Positions 34,401 to 42,256 of a stretch of DNA of 64,000 nucleotides are shown in pieces (positions within the stretch are counted from its first letter, which is position 1; each line of letters starts with the position of its first letter). The DNA is from an uncultured Oscillospiraceae bacterium (GTDB taxonomy: Bacteria; Bacillota; Clostridia; Oscillospirales; Oscillospiraceae): NCBI GenBank assembly GCA_947625045.1, contig CANQMW010000004.1:62001-126000 (forward strand), read 5' to 3'. Under the pieces are notes generated by a model that saw only the letters and a list, made by a program, of their open reading frames with translations, was not told the origin of the DNA and did no database searches. The position numbers were made by a program, and so were the translations under genes.

Positions 34401-36762
34401 CCAGGTCATCCAGGGTGGCGAGGTCCGATTCCAGCTGACTGACCATGGAGGTGTAGCCGCTTTCCTGGGCGTCCTCCTTCATCTTCTGCAGCTCGGTGCG
34501 CGTGTTGTCAGTCAGGCTTTTGAAAGACTCCGTCCACTGGGAAACGATCTCATCCGTGTCCTCCTGACCGTCCGACCACGCGGCGATCACACCATCCAGC
34601 CACTGCTCGACGTTCCGTTGCTCCCGCGTGAAGTCGTCCTGACTCATACCAAAAAAGGACAGCCCCTCGCTGCGACCATAGAAGGTCTCGGCGGCGGTGT
34701 CCTTCCACTTATCTGCGGTTTCCCGCATGCCTTTGAGAGCTTCCCGTGCTTGCTTCGCGCCGGAAACGTAATCGGCAATGGCGACAGTTGCAGCGATGGT
34801 CGCGGCGGCAATCGCCAGCCAGACGGAGGGGGATTTCCCCAGGGTAGTCAGGAAGCCCTTGAAGCCGCCTCCGGCTTTGCCCACGGCGGTGGCGAACTTG
34901 CCGATGCCGGTGGACAGGGTCCCGACGCCCTTTGTTACCTTGCCCAGCACCAGGAGCACCGGGCCGATGGAGGCAACAATGGCCGCGTTACGCATGAGTT
35001 GCATCCGCTCGGCCTCGTCCATCTCCAGGAGCTTATCCAGGAAGTCACTGACACCCTCCATGGCCTTGCGGAGCATGGGATTAAGGTCGTCGCCCAGCTG
35101 CTGGCCGAACAGCACAGCCTTGTTCTTCAGGTTGGTGAGCTGGCTGGCTGTGGTGGCGTACCGCTTGTTGGCCTCGACGGTCAGGGCGGTGTTTTCCTCC
35201 CAGGCCCGGTTCGCCATGTCCTGCGCACGGGCAAAAAGCTCGTTTGCATTGACGGACCGGAGCAAGGTATCACGGAGCCGGATCTCGCTGATACCTATTT
35301 CATTAAGGACAGCGATGGAGCTTTCACCGGCCTCGTCCATCTGCGCCAGACAAGTGATAAAGAGTTGGAAGGCCGCGGCAGGGTCAGACTCAAACAGGGT
35401 CTTGAACTGATCCTCCGTCACACCACACACGTCGGCAAAGTCGGTGAGGGCCTGTCCGCCAGTGGCACAGGCAACCTCCATCTTGATCAGGGCCTTGGAC
35501 AGCGAGGAACCGCCCATCTGCGCCTGGATGCCCACGGAGGACAGGGCGGCAGCAAAAGCCAGAACCTGCGGCTCAGTGAGACCCACCTGTTTGCCAGCAC
35601 CGGCAAGGCGCTGGGCCATTTCCGCGATGGGTTTCTCGGTGGTGGCAAAGTTGTTGCCCAGCTCGACGATAGTGGAGCCGATGTTCTGGAACAACCCTTG
35701 GTCGGTGCCCATGACGTTGGCAAACTTGGCGATAGAAGTCGCCGCCTCGTCTGCAGACAGATCTTCGCAGCAGTTGCCCAGGTCGATCATGACCTTGGTG
35801 AACTCCTGCAGGTGCTCATTGGCGATGCCCAACTGACCACCGGTGGCCATGACCTCGTTGATGGTAGTCGTGGAAGCTGCGATCTCGGTGGACATTTCCT
35901 TGGATGCCTGGGCCAACTCAGCGAACTCCTCCTCGGTCGCCTCCACGGTCTTGCGCACAGAGGCGAAGGAAGATTCAAAGTCTAAGGACGCTTTGACGGA
36001 TGAAGCCGCCAGAGAAACGATAGGGGTGGTGACGTACATGGACAGGGACCTGCCGACCGTGATCATGGTCTGCGACACCCTCGTACACCGGGCACCGAAC
36101 TCCTCCATAGACTTGCCAGCGAGAGTCCACGCAGACCTGGCCGTTGCCAGCTCCTTATTGGTGCTGCGGATGGTGGCCTCCGTATCCTTGAGCGCCGCCT
36201 TCGCCTTGTTCAGCTGGGTCTGCTGGGTGGAAACGGCGTCCGCTGCGTTTTGGGTCGCCTTCTGGAGCGCATCGTTCTGGCCGGAGAGCTTCTTAACATC
36301 ATCCGACGCCTCTTTATACTGAGCGTCCAGCGCATCCAGCTGGGCCTTGGCCACCTGGGTGGTGAGGTTGTTCTCGCCCAGCGTGGTCTTATAGTGTTCA
36401 TAGGTGGCAGCGGCGGACTGTACTTGCTGGGCAAGAGCGGCCTGTTTCTGCTTCGCTGCGTCAAGCCGCATGGTGTAGTCCGTCTGGCGGGTAGTGCATT
36501 CAGTGAGCTTGCTGGTCGCCTGGGCCAGCGCCCGCTCATACTGCCCGACCACATCCTTCTGAAGCTGGAGCTTCCGCTGCAGCATGGTCAGCTTGGCGGA
36601 CAGGCCCTCGGCGGTTTTTTCAAAGCCGGTCACACCCGAAGCGGCCAGCTTGAAATAGCTCTCCGCTTCTTGTATCTGCTTATTGACCGATTTGATGTTC
36701 CGGGTGAAATTCTCAGTATTCAGAGACAGCGACACCACAAGGTCGCGGAGGGATTCGGGCAT
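31417..36762 (-). CDS. Tape measure protein
   Basis: A protein of 1781 residues. The N-terminus has TENFTRNIKSVNKQIQEAES and long coiled coils. Around residue 230-500 it has the TP901-type tape-measure core (EFAELAQASKEMSTEIAAST...GIQAQMGGSSLSKALIKMEVA). Hydrophobic segments near 590-680 may be the membrane-inserting part. Residues about 1080-1280 hold 7 or so degenerate repeats. The C-terminus has GIHSPSERVKPVGDNVAAGV. It sets the tail length; its size implies a long, flexible siphovirus tail. Confidence 0.93.
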   Translation of the reverse strand: MPESLRDLVVSLSLNTENFTRNIKSVNKQIQEAESYFKLAASGVTGFEKTAEGLSAKLTMLQRKLQLQKDVVGQYERALAQATSKLTECTTRQTDYTMRLDAAKQKQAALAQQVQSAAATYEHYKTTLGENNLTTQVAKAQLDALDAQYKEASDDVKKLSGQNDALQKATQNAADAVSTQQTQLNKAKAALKDTEATIRSTNKELATARSAWTLAGKSMEEFGARCTRVSQTMITVGRSLSMYVTTPIVSLAASSVKASLDFESSFASVRKTVEATEEEFAELAQASKEMSTEIAASTTTINEVMATGGQLGIANEHLQEFTKVMIDLGNCCEDLSADEAATSIAKFANVMGTDQGLFQNIGSTIVELGNNFATTEKPIAEMAQRLAGAGKQVGLTEPQVLAFAAALSSVGIQAQMGGSSLSKALIKMEVACATGGQALTDFADVCGVTEDQFKTLFESDPAAAFQLFITCLAQMDEAGESSIAVLNEIGISEIRLRDTLLRSVNANELFARAQDMANRAWEENTALTVEANKRYATTASQLTNLKNKAVLFGQQLGDDLNPMLRKAMEGVSDFLDKLLEMDEAERMQLMRNAAIVASIGPVLLVLGKVTKGVGTLSTGIGKFATAVGKAGGGFKGFLTTLGKSPSVWLAIAAATIAATVAIADYVSGAKQAREALKGMRETADKWKDTAAETFYGRSEGLSFFGMSQDDFTREQRNVEQWLDGVIAAWSDGQEDTDEIVSQWTESFKSLTDNTRTELQKMKEDAQESGYTSMVSQLESDLATLDDLDAEIAALLKNRQNGYLSEGDKIRLQELIDTREAIEVKYHLTPADVDGFDTIRQKLEAEVARAQARGKEDADVSVYENAVVAAAQGMAQLNSQIDDQYDKEFALIQAMEDSTARQSAMEDLNAKYAEDRRAAAQEYAALLADIVPQVWESDGIQQAASDIETLTLKLRDYSIANETEKPAILEDLNAISAAMDEGGVTEYIGMLTQIQALLDNGMTESEIQAMFPEIDFTRALEQVAAIQGFLQNRELDLPGLNEMFGDALPEEVLKIATDLDMSGAQARWEDFADHPGSITTEAVVQSYEDADGVQLTQPKVEAFIDKYTEVKEGADKSSLTPEGILAWVSTYAEATTGADVSGLNPENVTAMVTAYEELASGADVTALKPDEITAYIARYLEEKGVDTSGLTPDNITAFVMAYQEATGGALTSALTPDGITAMVARYAEAENIDLSQLTDAQVEAIVTRFAEATNCDKSELLENFTAYIAKYDDTNAEKPKLNMSVGIYGYDLLAYRQFIADNPVEVQGIVRLSEVYDDPSQALSDSQAKFYQDGVEIPVTAVPTEMLTPDRVAVLGDDGTLHILIAPEITGTQDAIDAISPLVDEVDKLGTTAAGIWAGIMPETTMDLISSAVGRINSYSESLDLSPWQKFWAYVRGESVDQGVLDQSMKYDFNADTVAELSAYVGEMVAAIQQGKQVSAEDVQNLQEIVTFLQGLDTTETGTHILEGVAEGMTAAGWDTDAETVASNLETALNTALGIHSPSERVKPVGDNVAAGVGVGMSEHEWGPDAEALAAAIEESVQAALTEDALADFANTSMEGLATAMSTYSMAATGSTVGSNVRTAVNSNLNGTTLRSAGVNAMAGLAAGINAGRSGVISAMRSAAQAAVWAAKSELKIHSPSEVFRDEVGVMTMRGMGEGVVKETKAQAKIIRNAARYLTGEARNGAIPTANNDNRRTYNNSVNSTIQVQQMVVRDEQDIRALAVEIAALTRRSQRGKGLRMA
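32990..33530 (-). repeat. Repeated protein segment within the tape measure gene
   Basis: About seven degenerate repeats of about 26-28 residues share a pattern TP-(D/E)-x-I-xA-xV-xxY-xEA-xxGADVSxL (for example LTPDNITAFVMAYQEATGG, LKPDEITAYIARYLEEKG). They could act as a length module in the tail. Confidence 0.75.
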
Positions 36763-36858
36763 CTATTTCACCTCGATATGCGAAAGTAAATAAAGGGCTT
36801 GCTATTCCGTCCCTCTTGAGTGATAGATAGACTATCAATACAATAGGAGGACTCGGCA

Positions 36859-37341
36859 ATGCATGAAGACTTAGTCAAACAGTTGGAGATGTTTCGCACT
36901 CACATTCTTGGGATGATTGACTCTTTAGAGGTCGCGCTCCAAGCATCGGCATCAGACGAAGAGTCGGGGGAGAGCCTTCCAATTGAAGTCCCGCTCACAT
37001 TGGGCGCAAATTTCTTTAAAGGAAAAAGACCCGCCGCTGTAATCTTTTCGGATGGACATCTCGTCGAGGCAACGACATGGAGAGCTGTGTCGCAGGTGAT
37101 TCTTACCGACTGTTACGCATCGTGTAGTGACAACCTGTGCAAACTCAGAGGGATATTATTTGGGAGATACAGGCTTCTCCTGGCAGATACGCCGGACGGT
37201 ATGGACCAACCCATAAAGATTGCAGAGGATATGTTTTTTGAGGGAAAACTTGGAACGGAAACGCTGCTCCATGTTATTACCGAAAGAATCCTCATTCCCG
37301 TTGGCTATGATCCAAAGGGCATAAGTATTAGACTGCGTTGA
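36859..37341 (+). CDS. Moron gene of unknown function, opposite strand
   Basis: A protein of 160 residues on the + strand, against the surrounding minus-strand tail genes. AGGAGG lies 8 bases before the ATG. The base composition is more AT-rich than its neighbours. Recognisable phrases are SLPIEVPLTLGANFFKGKRPAAV, then VIFSDGHLVEATTWRAVS, with cysteines (CYASCSDNLC). I recognise no family. A palindrome GATAG-ATAGA-CTATC precedes it at about 36822-36836. Its orientation and composition mark it as an acquired moron; such genes often benefit the lysogen. Confidence 0.72.
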   Translation: MHEDLVKQLEMFRTHILGMIDSLEVALQASASDEESGESLPIEVPLTLGANFFKGKRPAAVIFSDGHLVEATTWRAVSQVILTDCYASCSDNLCKLRGILFGRYRLLLADTPDGMDQPIKIAEDMFFEGKLGTETLLHVITERILIPVGYDPKGISIRLR

Positions 37342-37364
37342 AAAGATGCCCGCACTGTTTCCGT

Positions 37365-37556
37365 TCACGGTTTCAGGCCCGGCCAGACCACGTCAATGGT
37401 GGATGGCCGGGGCTTGCTATCATTGGCCTTTTTCCTGGCTCCCCATGCTCTGATACGCAAAAAGCCGAGCAGATCACATTGATCTATCTCGGCCATTCTC
37501 CAGTCGCTCTCCAGCAGGGAGTTATAGGTGGAATATATGAAATCAGGCAGCGTCAT
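37365..37556 (-). CDS. Tail assembly chaperone second part (gpT-like)
   Basis: A protein of 63 residues starting MTLPDFIYSTYNSLLES. It overlaps the preceding gene by 4 bases (ATGA). In siphophages the second chaperone frame is often joined to the first by ribosomal frameshifting; here the overlap could be coupling instead. It lies directly upstream of the tape-measure gene in the transcript, apart from the moron. Confidence 0.65.
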   Translation of the reverse strand: MTLPDFIYSTYNSLLESDWRMAEIDQCDLLGFLRIRAWGARKKANDSKPRPSTIDVVWPGLKP

Positions 37557-37927
37557 GCCGGAGAGGTCGTTTCCTCCGGCACCGCTGCCGTCGTAGGGAA
37601 CTCGTTCAGCACCTCTGTGGTCTGTGTCTGCACCGCCATCAGCGCCAGGGCAATGTCGTGCATGAGCCGATCCGCTGGGTAGTAGTCCAACACCTCATCC
37701 GGCGTGAACTGATTGTTGAACAGGATGCAAAACCAGCGGATCATGGTATCGATGGCATCCGAAATGGACAGCTCCCTGGTGTCGGGGAGAGTTTCGCCCT
37801 TGATCGCCGCGTTGGATATGGCGACTATGCGCCCGTACATCTTCGCGGCGGGCTCCATCTCCCGGAGCGCACGACCGGCAACAAAGTCCACTGTGTATTT
37901 CTTTCCGTTGAGCGTACATGAGATCAT
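37553..37927 (-). CDS. Tail assembly chaperone (gpG-like)
   Basis: A protein of 124 residues. It starts MISCTLNGKKYTVDFVAGRALREMEPAA and has IRWFCILFNNQFTPDEVLD, matching Firmicute phage tail assembly chaperone G proteins. It helps the tape measure protein assemble the tail. Confidence 0.82.
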   Translation of the reverse strand: MISCTLNGKKYTVDFVAGRALREMEPAAKMYGRIVAISNAAIKGETLPDTRELSISDAIDTMIRWFCILFNNQFTPDEVLDYYPADRLMHDIALALMAVQTQTTEVLNEFPTTAAVPEETTSPA

Positions 37928-38046
37928 GTGTGTTTCCTCCTTATGTATGGTTCAGCTTCAATTTCCAGTTGCATTTTCGTTGTGACTGAATATAATAGAG
38001 GTGGGGTTCTTATGCCACACCCACTTCAGTTCCGAAAAATAAGGGG

Positions 38047-38075
38047 TTGACATTTGGGCGGAATTCCCTTAAAAT
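38047..38075 (+). promoter_or_regulatory. Consensus sigma-70/SigA promoter for the structured RNA
   Basis: TTGACA (38047-38052), a 17-base spacer and TAAAAT (38070-38075). It would start transcription near 38082, in front of the candidate ncRNA. Confidence 0.85.
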
Positions 38076-38081
38076 TGTGGC

Positions 38082-38257
38082 AGAGGATAGCGGCAAGACC
38101 AGCTATCGTGTACTGTGAAGCAGGAGACTGGGTCGGTATACAGCCTGCTGTGGAGTACGATCGAGGGTTATGCGTAACCTCAAACCGACTAGATTCCGGT
38201 TCGCCGGGTTGAAAGAAAACGCTTGGAGCCTTGCTTGCGCAGGGCTCCTTTTATTTT
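38082..38257 (+). ncRNA. Candidate structured RNA upstream of the PBECR4 nuclease
   Basis: A transcript of about 175 nt between a consensus promoter and a terminator. Stems visible are GATAGC/GCTATC (38086-38107), GTACT/AGTAC enclosing GCAGG/CCTGC (38110-38158), GAGG(G)TTA/TAACCTC, CCGG-TTCG-CCGG, and a terminator hairpin GGAGCC/GGCTCC followed by TTTTATTTT. GTCGG inside the second domain could pair with CCGAC further on, making a pseudoknot. I find no matching known family by eye. It could be an RNA antitoxin or regulator of the following gene. Confidence 0.65.
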
Positions 38258-38276
38258 ACTTGGAGAATAGAGAGAT

Positions 38277-38894
38277 ATGCTGCTGATTAATTCCGCAAAA
38301 ACGTGGAAGCATCTCTGCAACTATACCTACGGGCTTACATACGGCAGAAAGAAAAAGCTATACACCATCAACCTGGCCTTCAAAACCAGTGATTTCTTTC
38401 ATATGGCCGGATTTCAGTATTTAGATGATCTTGCTTCTTTGCCGAAGTTCTCAAAAGCAAAGTATATCGACAAGGTCATCGATGGAACTATCACGTTGGC
38501 GCAAATTGAAAAAGGTCAACAATATGAAGAAAGCGTAAAACCCCGGCTCCTTGCTCTGGAAAACCTAGAGGATATACTAAACAACCCCTTTTCCCTCTAT
38601 TCAGTCATACCAAGATTCTATCCATTTGTGACCCAGATCAAGTTTGATTACCTTATCAGAAGCGAATACTGCGGGGTCAGCTTTCTCTTTCTTATTCAGG
38701 TAGATGAGAATGGCGCTGTGCGCACCTGTGATTGCACATCGGTTTTCATGGAGGGTGAACGTGACTACACAGCAAACCAGAGACGTCTTTCCCTCTTGAG
38801 AGTTACACGGACAGAACTGTCTACCGGGGTAGAGACAACAGTCTTCAAAGCTGGCACATTTAAAGAATCTATTCCTGAAAACAAAGAAGCCTAA
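38277..38894 (+). CDS. PBECR4-like nuclease domain protein
   Basis: A protein of 205 residues. It contains KTWKHLCNYTYGLTYGRKKKLYTINLAFKTSDFFHMAGFQYLDDL, the pattern of the PBECR4 domain (phage barnase-EndoU-colicin-RelE-like nucleases). YIDKVIDGTITLAQIEKG is also typical. The + strand orientation is against the phage late genes. Composition is more AT-rich. The gene follows the structured RNA terminator by about 20 bases, so expression needs readthrough or a promoter in the RNA. I infer an RNA-targeting toxin-like phage protein; activity is not shown. Confidence 0.75.
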   Translation: MLLINSAKTWKHLCNYTYGLTYGRKKKLYTINLAFKTSDFFHMAGFQYLDDLASLPKFSKAKYIDKVIDGTITLAQIEKGQQYEESVKPRLLALENLEDILNNPFSLYSVIPRFYPFVTQIKFDYLIRSEYCGVSFLFLIQVDENGAVRTCDCTSVFMEGERDYTANQRRLSLLRVTRTELSTGVETTVFKAGTFKESIPENKEA

Positions 38895-39105
38895 TCCAGG
38901 CCACCTTGCTTTTGTCCAAAGAAAAGTGCATTAAAAGGGCACTAAAAGGTAAGCAAAAGAGCAACAGAGATATAACAGCAGAAACAGCTGGGGCCGGAAC
39001 GCGCTCTATTTTGTGCCCATAGCAGCACAGCCGTCGTGACCATCTGCACACTTTTTCGTGCCATTTTTCTTTCCACATTACAAAAAGCCCACCTTCAAAG
39101 TAATA

Positions 39106-39140
39106 CCCCGCTGCTCAGTGAGCAGCGGGGCACATTTTGT
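39106..39140 (+). terminator. Strong hairpin between convergent genes
   Basis: CCCCGCTGCTCA (39106-39117) pairs with TGAGCAGCGGGG (39119-39130) and is followed by a T-rich tail. It lies after the PBECR4 gene and also next to the end of the minus-strand hydrolase gene, so it may serve both directions. Confidence 0.8.
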
Positions 39141-39141
39141 T

Positions 39142-40092
39142 TTAGATGGCCTTTGAGTAAGAATCACAGAGGCTGTCCAGCATGGGTCTGGCTTGCAATG
39201 CCTCTACCCACTCCTTCGGGATTCCTTCCCAGCCGTATGCAATCCCCGCGAGGCCGCCGGCGACGGCGCCAGTGGTGTCAGTGTCTCTGCCAAGATTGAC
39301 CGCTTTCAGTACGCAATCTGCATAATTCCCCGTGTTGAGCAGGCACCACAGAGCAGCCTCCAAGGTGTTCACCACATAGCCTCCGCTCTTGATCGCGTCC
39401 TCCGGCAGAGCCTTCAACGCCGATGCATCCCGGATGCGATCCCAGACGTGCATATATTCTCCATTCTCCGGGATCTGATCATAAAACGCCAGCGCACTCT
39501 GAACGCCAGACTGAATGGCATCCTCGATGCTGTCATTCTGAATGATCTGCTCGGCGACCTGAAGGTATATCCCGCAGGCCATGACCGAGATAGGATGAGC
39601 ATGGGTCAGACTGGACACCGTCTGTATCTCCCACATGGGTCGGCTCATTTTGTACCAGCCTACGCCGTATTCACTGCGCAGGAAGAACAGCAGCGGCAGG
39701 ATGCGCATCAAGGAGCCGTTCCCGTTATCCCGCTCACCAGTTCCGCCGCAGTCCTTTGCCCGAAGGCCCCGCAAATAACGGGAGATCGCTGCGCCGCATG
39801 TGCCACCACAGTCAAAGCAGACACCGTGGGGCGTATACTGGCCTTTCTCGCGCCAGTCCGCGAACCGGCGCATGATGTCGTCCGGCTCCAGCCGATGATA
39901 CGCCGCAATGCTGGCCATGAGGCAAAGAGCCATGCTGGTGTCATCTGACCACGTCCCTGCGGGCTGGCCGTGAAAGCCCCCGCCGATCATCGTGGTGATG
40001 GGCTTCAGCTTGAGCGCCGCCCGGTCCTGAAACTCAGCGGGAACGCCCAAGGCGTCACCGATGGCAAGTCCGTATATTGCATTTTTGACCAC
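39142..40092 (-). CDS. ADP-ribosylglycohydrolase (DraG-like)
   Basis: A protein of 316 residues from a GTG with GAGGGG upstream. All DraG/ARH metal-binding motifs are visible: YGLAIGDALGVPAEF, GTWSDDTSMALC and NLGRDTDTTGAVAGGLAG. It removes ADP-ribose from proteins or nucleic acids. It is in the same operon as an ADP-ribosyltransferase, so it likely reverses that modification or protects the host and phage. It ends the accessory block in the late region. Confidence 0.93.
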   Translation of the reverse strand: MVKNAIYGLAIGDALGVPAEFQDRAALKLKPITTMIGGGFHGQPAGTWSDDTSMALCLMASIAAYHRLEPDDIMRRFADWREKGQYTPHGVCFDCGGTCGAAISRYLRGLRAKDCGGTGERDNGNGSLMRILPLLFFLRSEYGVGWYKMSRPMWEIQTVSSLTHAHPISVMACGIYLQVAEQIIQNDSIEDAIQSGVQSALAFYDQIPENGEYMHVWDRIRDASALKALPEDAIKSGGYVVNTLEAALWCLLNTGNYADCVLKAVNLGRDTDTTGAVAGGLAGIAYGWEGIPKEWVEALQARPMLDSLCDSYSKAI

Positions 40093-40443
40093 TCAAATCC
40101 CCTCCTCAGATTCAGGCTCTACTTCCATACACCGGATCAGGAGCCTCTCGATGGTGCCATCTTCGGTGAACCTCGTGACTGTTCCTTCGCTTGTTCGGTT
40201 GTGCCGGAAGATCGCGGTGAGGTAAGTGCAGACCTCCGTGAAAGTCAGTTCACTGATGGGCTTATTGCGGACTTTTTCAAAATTTGCGCCGTGGTTCCTG
40301 TCCATGAACTGCTCCATGTGGATGCAGTCGTTCAGCTTGCCCGTTGTGGGGTCGCAATAAAAGTAGTCATGCCATGGCCCAGCATCGTGCTCCGCAGCTA
40401 GGTATTCCTTTGCGACCTTCTGGAGTTCATTCATCTCCGTCAC
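40093..40443 (-). CDS. Small protein between the two ADP-ribose enzymes, DUF6508-like
   Basis: A protein of 116 residues. The C-terminal part FTEVCTYLTAIFRHNRTSEGTVTRF...GTIERLLIR resembles DUF6508. The stop and the hydrolase start are adjacent, and it overlaps the ADP-ribosyltransferase gene by 4 bases, so the three genes form a coupled block. Family membership is a by-eye judgement. Confidence 0.62.
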   Translation of the reverse strand: MTEMNELQKVAKEYLAAEHDAGPWHDYFYCDPTTGKLNDCIHMEQFMDRNHGANFEKVRNKPISELTFTEVCTYLTAIFRHNRTSEGTVTRFTEDGTIERLLIRCMEVEPESEEGI

Positions 40444-41114
40444 CTTCTCCTTTTCTTCACCGGCAGAGCTTCGAGCGTCATAGAAGTGATCCTGCCAGAT
40501 GCATCTGTAATGATCTCATGTATCTTGAATTGCGTTCCTGAGTTGAAAAGGAACTCGTACTCCCCGCCGCTCCGGGTTATGGGCTCCACATACATTCCCG
40601 ACACGCCTTTGCGGACGTATATCTTATAATCTACCTCGGCGTACCAAGCGGCATCCTTGCTGACAGCGGATGACATGAAGCCTTTGTCCGTTACCTTCTT
40701 GCCAATGCGACTGCGGAGGAAGCCCGCGTCTGAGAGCTGCGCTTCGGTGCCCCCCAGCAGATTTGCTGTCCAGTGTAGATTTGCCCCACGAAAAGCAATG
40801 AACTCATCGCTCGTTTCCCATTTGGCCAGACCAGCCTTTGCTCCGTCAATAGCTCTCTGGATGTAGGCGGCAGCCGCTTGATTTTCGCGCAACGCCGGAT
40901 TCATCAGCTTATAAGCCTGGCCGGTGTACATTTGAATACCACTCCGCTCGGCATCGGTCAAAAGTTGTCGCCAGCGGTCAAAATCGAAGCTGTTCTGTTC
41001 GTGCCAGTTATAGGCATCCCAAGAATCTGAAAAAGTCCGAAAGCCCTGCAGCATAGGGTCCCGCCCAAAATGGCCGGCTGTGCTTCTGTGGCTTGCTCCG
41101 CCTCGTCCTCCCAT
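40440..41114 (-). CDS. ADP-ribosyltransferase (ADPRT exoenzyme fold)
   Basis: A protein of 224 residues. R-S-E class signatures are in order: arginine in FIAFRGAN, an STS-like FMSSAVS and the ExE pair in GGEYEFLF. NPALRENQAAAAYIQRAID precedes them, as in C3/VIP2-type transferases. There is no signal peptide, so it acts inside the cell or is packaged in the virion. The gene lies downstream of the major tail gene. The paired glycohydrolase suggests a toxin/reversal module. Confidence 0.87.
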   Translation of the reverse strand: MGGRGGASHRSTAGHFGRDPMLQGFRTFSDSWDAYNWHEQNSFDFDRWRQLLTDAERSGIQMYTGQAYKLMNPALRENQAAAAYIQRAIDGAKAGLAKWETSDEFIAFRGANLHWTANLLGGTEAQLSDAGFLRSRIGKKVTDKGFMSSAVSKDAAWYAEVDYKIYVRKGVSGMYVEPITRSGGEYEFLFNSGTQFKIHEIITDASGRITSMTLEALPVKKRRR

Positions 41115-41117
41115 AGC

Positions 41118-41756
41118 TTACCTCTGCTTTCGTGCATTAGCAAGTGAAGAGTGATAGGAGCTGTGCTTTTCGATAGGTCCCGTGCAGTCCTCCGGCACGT
41201 CACCGAAGAATATGATCCTCTCTGGCTGGAGCCGGGCCAGCATCTCCTGGTAGCCCAGCAGGAACAGCCTCCGTGCTTCCTGGTTCTTCTGGGTCCCCAC
41301 GGATGATACAGACACGGTGCCCCCAACCGGCTCCCCATCGAAGCACCAGGCAAAGGAGCCTTCATCGCTCCAGCAGATAGACGGCACGACCGTTATCCCT
41401 TGCCGCTGCCAGCTTGCAGCCAGCAGATGCTTTCGCCAGTGATTGTAGATCTGGACGGCAGGCGGGTAGTCGGTGAACAGGCTGAAGTCCGGGGACATGA
41501 CCGCCTTATACTGAGAGAGCAACTGGGCATATCGGGACGGGTCTTTCCACACCCGCTCAAACAGGTAGTCATCTATATAAAAATGTACGCCTTTCTCAGA
41601 CCGACTCGGATCTGTGAGGGCACAATTGAACGGTATCCAGGTCAGTTCGTCTGCCCCGTGGGTAGGCGACAGTTGCGGGATGCAGTATCTCCCGGCAGGC
41701 TCGAAGTCGCCGAGGTGCAAATTGTGGCCGTTGCGCTTGAGAGATTCCAGCGACAT
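41118..41756 (-). CDS. DUF4417 protein
   Basis: A protein of 212 residues from the ATG at 41756 (GGAGGTG site). WIPFNCALTDPSRSEKGVHFYIDDYLFERVW and QGITVVPSICWSDEGSFAWCFDGEP fit DUF4417. ERIIFFGDVPEDC follows. Its function is unknown. It precedes the ADP-ribosyltransferase in the same transcript. The longer in-frame start at 41828 would cover a hairpin and is less likely. Confidence 0.75.
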   Translation of the reverse strand: MSLESLKRNGHNLHLGDFEPAGRYCIPQLSPTHGADELTWIPFNCALTDPSRSEKGVHFYIDDYLFERVWKDPSRYAQLLSQYKAVMSPDFSLFTDYPPAVQIYNHWRKHLLAASWQRQGITVVPSICWSDEGSFAWCFDGEPVGGTVSVSSVGTQKNQEARRLFLLGYQEMLARLQPERIIFFGDVPEDCTGPIEKHSSYHSSLANARKQR

Positions 41757-41779
41757 CGTGCTCACCTCCAGTGAGTAAC

Positions 41780-41824
41780 AGAAACACACTTCTCCGGGCG
41801 ACAGGCGGGGAGAAGTGTGTTTCT
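41780..41824. terminator. 16-bp stem-loop between tail genes and the accessory block
   Basis: A 16-bp stem (41780-41795 with 41809-41824) with a 13-nt loop. T-runs on either side are short, so it may act as a weak bidirectional terminator or RNA stabiliser. Confidence 0.6.
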
Positions 41825-41864
41825 GCATCTAGTTAGGGTTCCGCTGTTGTGTGAGTGTGTGTGC

Positions 41865-42203
41865 TTACGGGGAGAGAGTCAGTCCACTAAGATCGTAGGT
41901 CGTCACCGATGGGATGCAGCCCTTCTTCTCGGCATAGAGCTTGATCTTCTGCGTTTTCTCGTCAGAGACGCGGACAATGAGCTGCCGGTCGTCATCCTCA
42001 AACTGGTGCCTGCCGGGTGTTTTTACCGCTCCCACAAGCTCATGGTAGAGGGTCGCGCCCTCCTCGCCACTCACATTCAGCACCAGGTAGTGGCCTTCCT
42101 GCTCAGTCGGATCGCCGGAAAAGTTCGTGAAGTCGGTCACGTGCAGCAACGTGCCGGATATAGCGTTCTCCAGGATGGTGATGCCATCCTGGAGTTCACT
42201 CAC
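41865..42203 (-). CDS. Small phage protein of the tail module
   Basis: A protein of 112 residues, MSELQDGITILENAISGTLLHV, with a beta-rich body (LIVRVSDEKTQKIKLYAEKK). It lies after the major tail protein in the transcript. I recognise no family; it is likely a virion or assembly component. Confidence 0.65.
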   Translation of the reverse strand: MSELQDGITILENAISGTLLHVTDFTNFSGDPTEQEGHYLVLNVSGEEGATLYHELVGAVKTPGRHQFEDDDRQLIVRVSDEKTQKIKLYAEKKGCIPSVTTYDLSGLTLSP

Positions 42204-42256
42204 TGTCTTTCCCAGCGCCGTGCTCCCGCCGTCCGCAGGTGTTGCGGCGGGAGGCG

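Noticed and set aside
36816-36844. TTGAGT-17-TACAAT promoter for the moron at 36859
   Set aside because: Transcription would start inside or after the ribosome site, so the palindrome is more likely an operator or chance.
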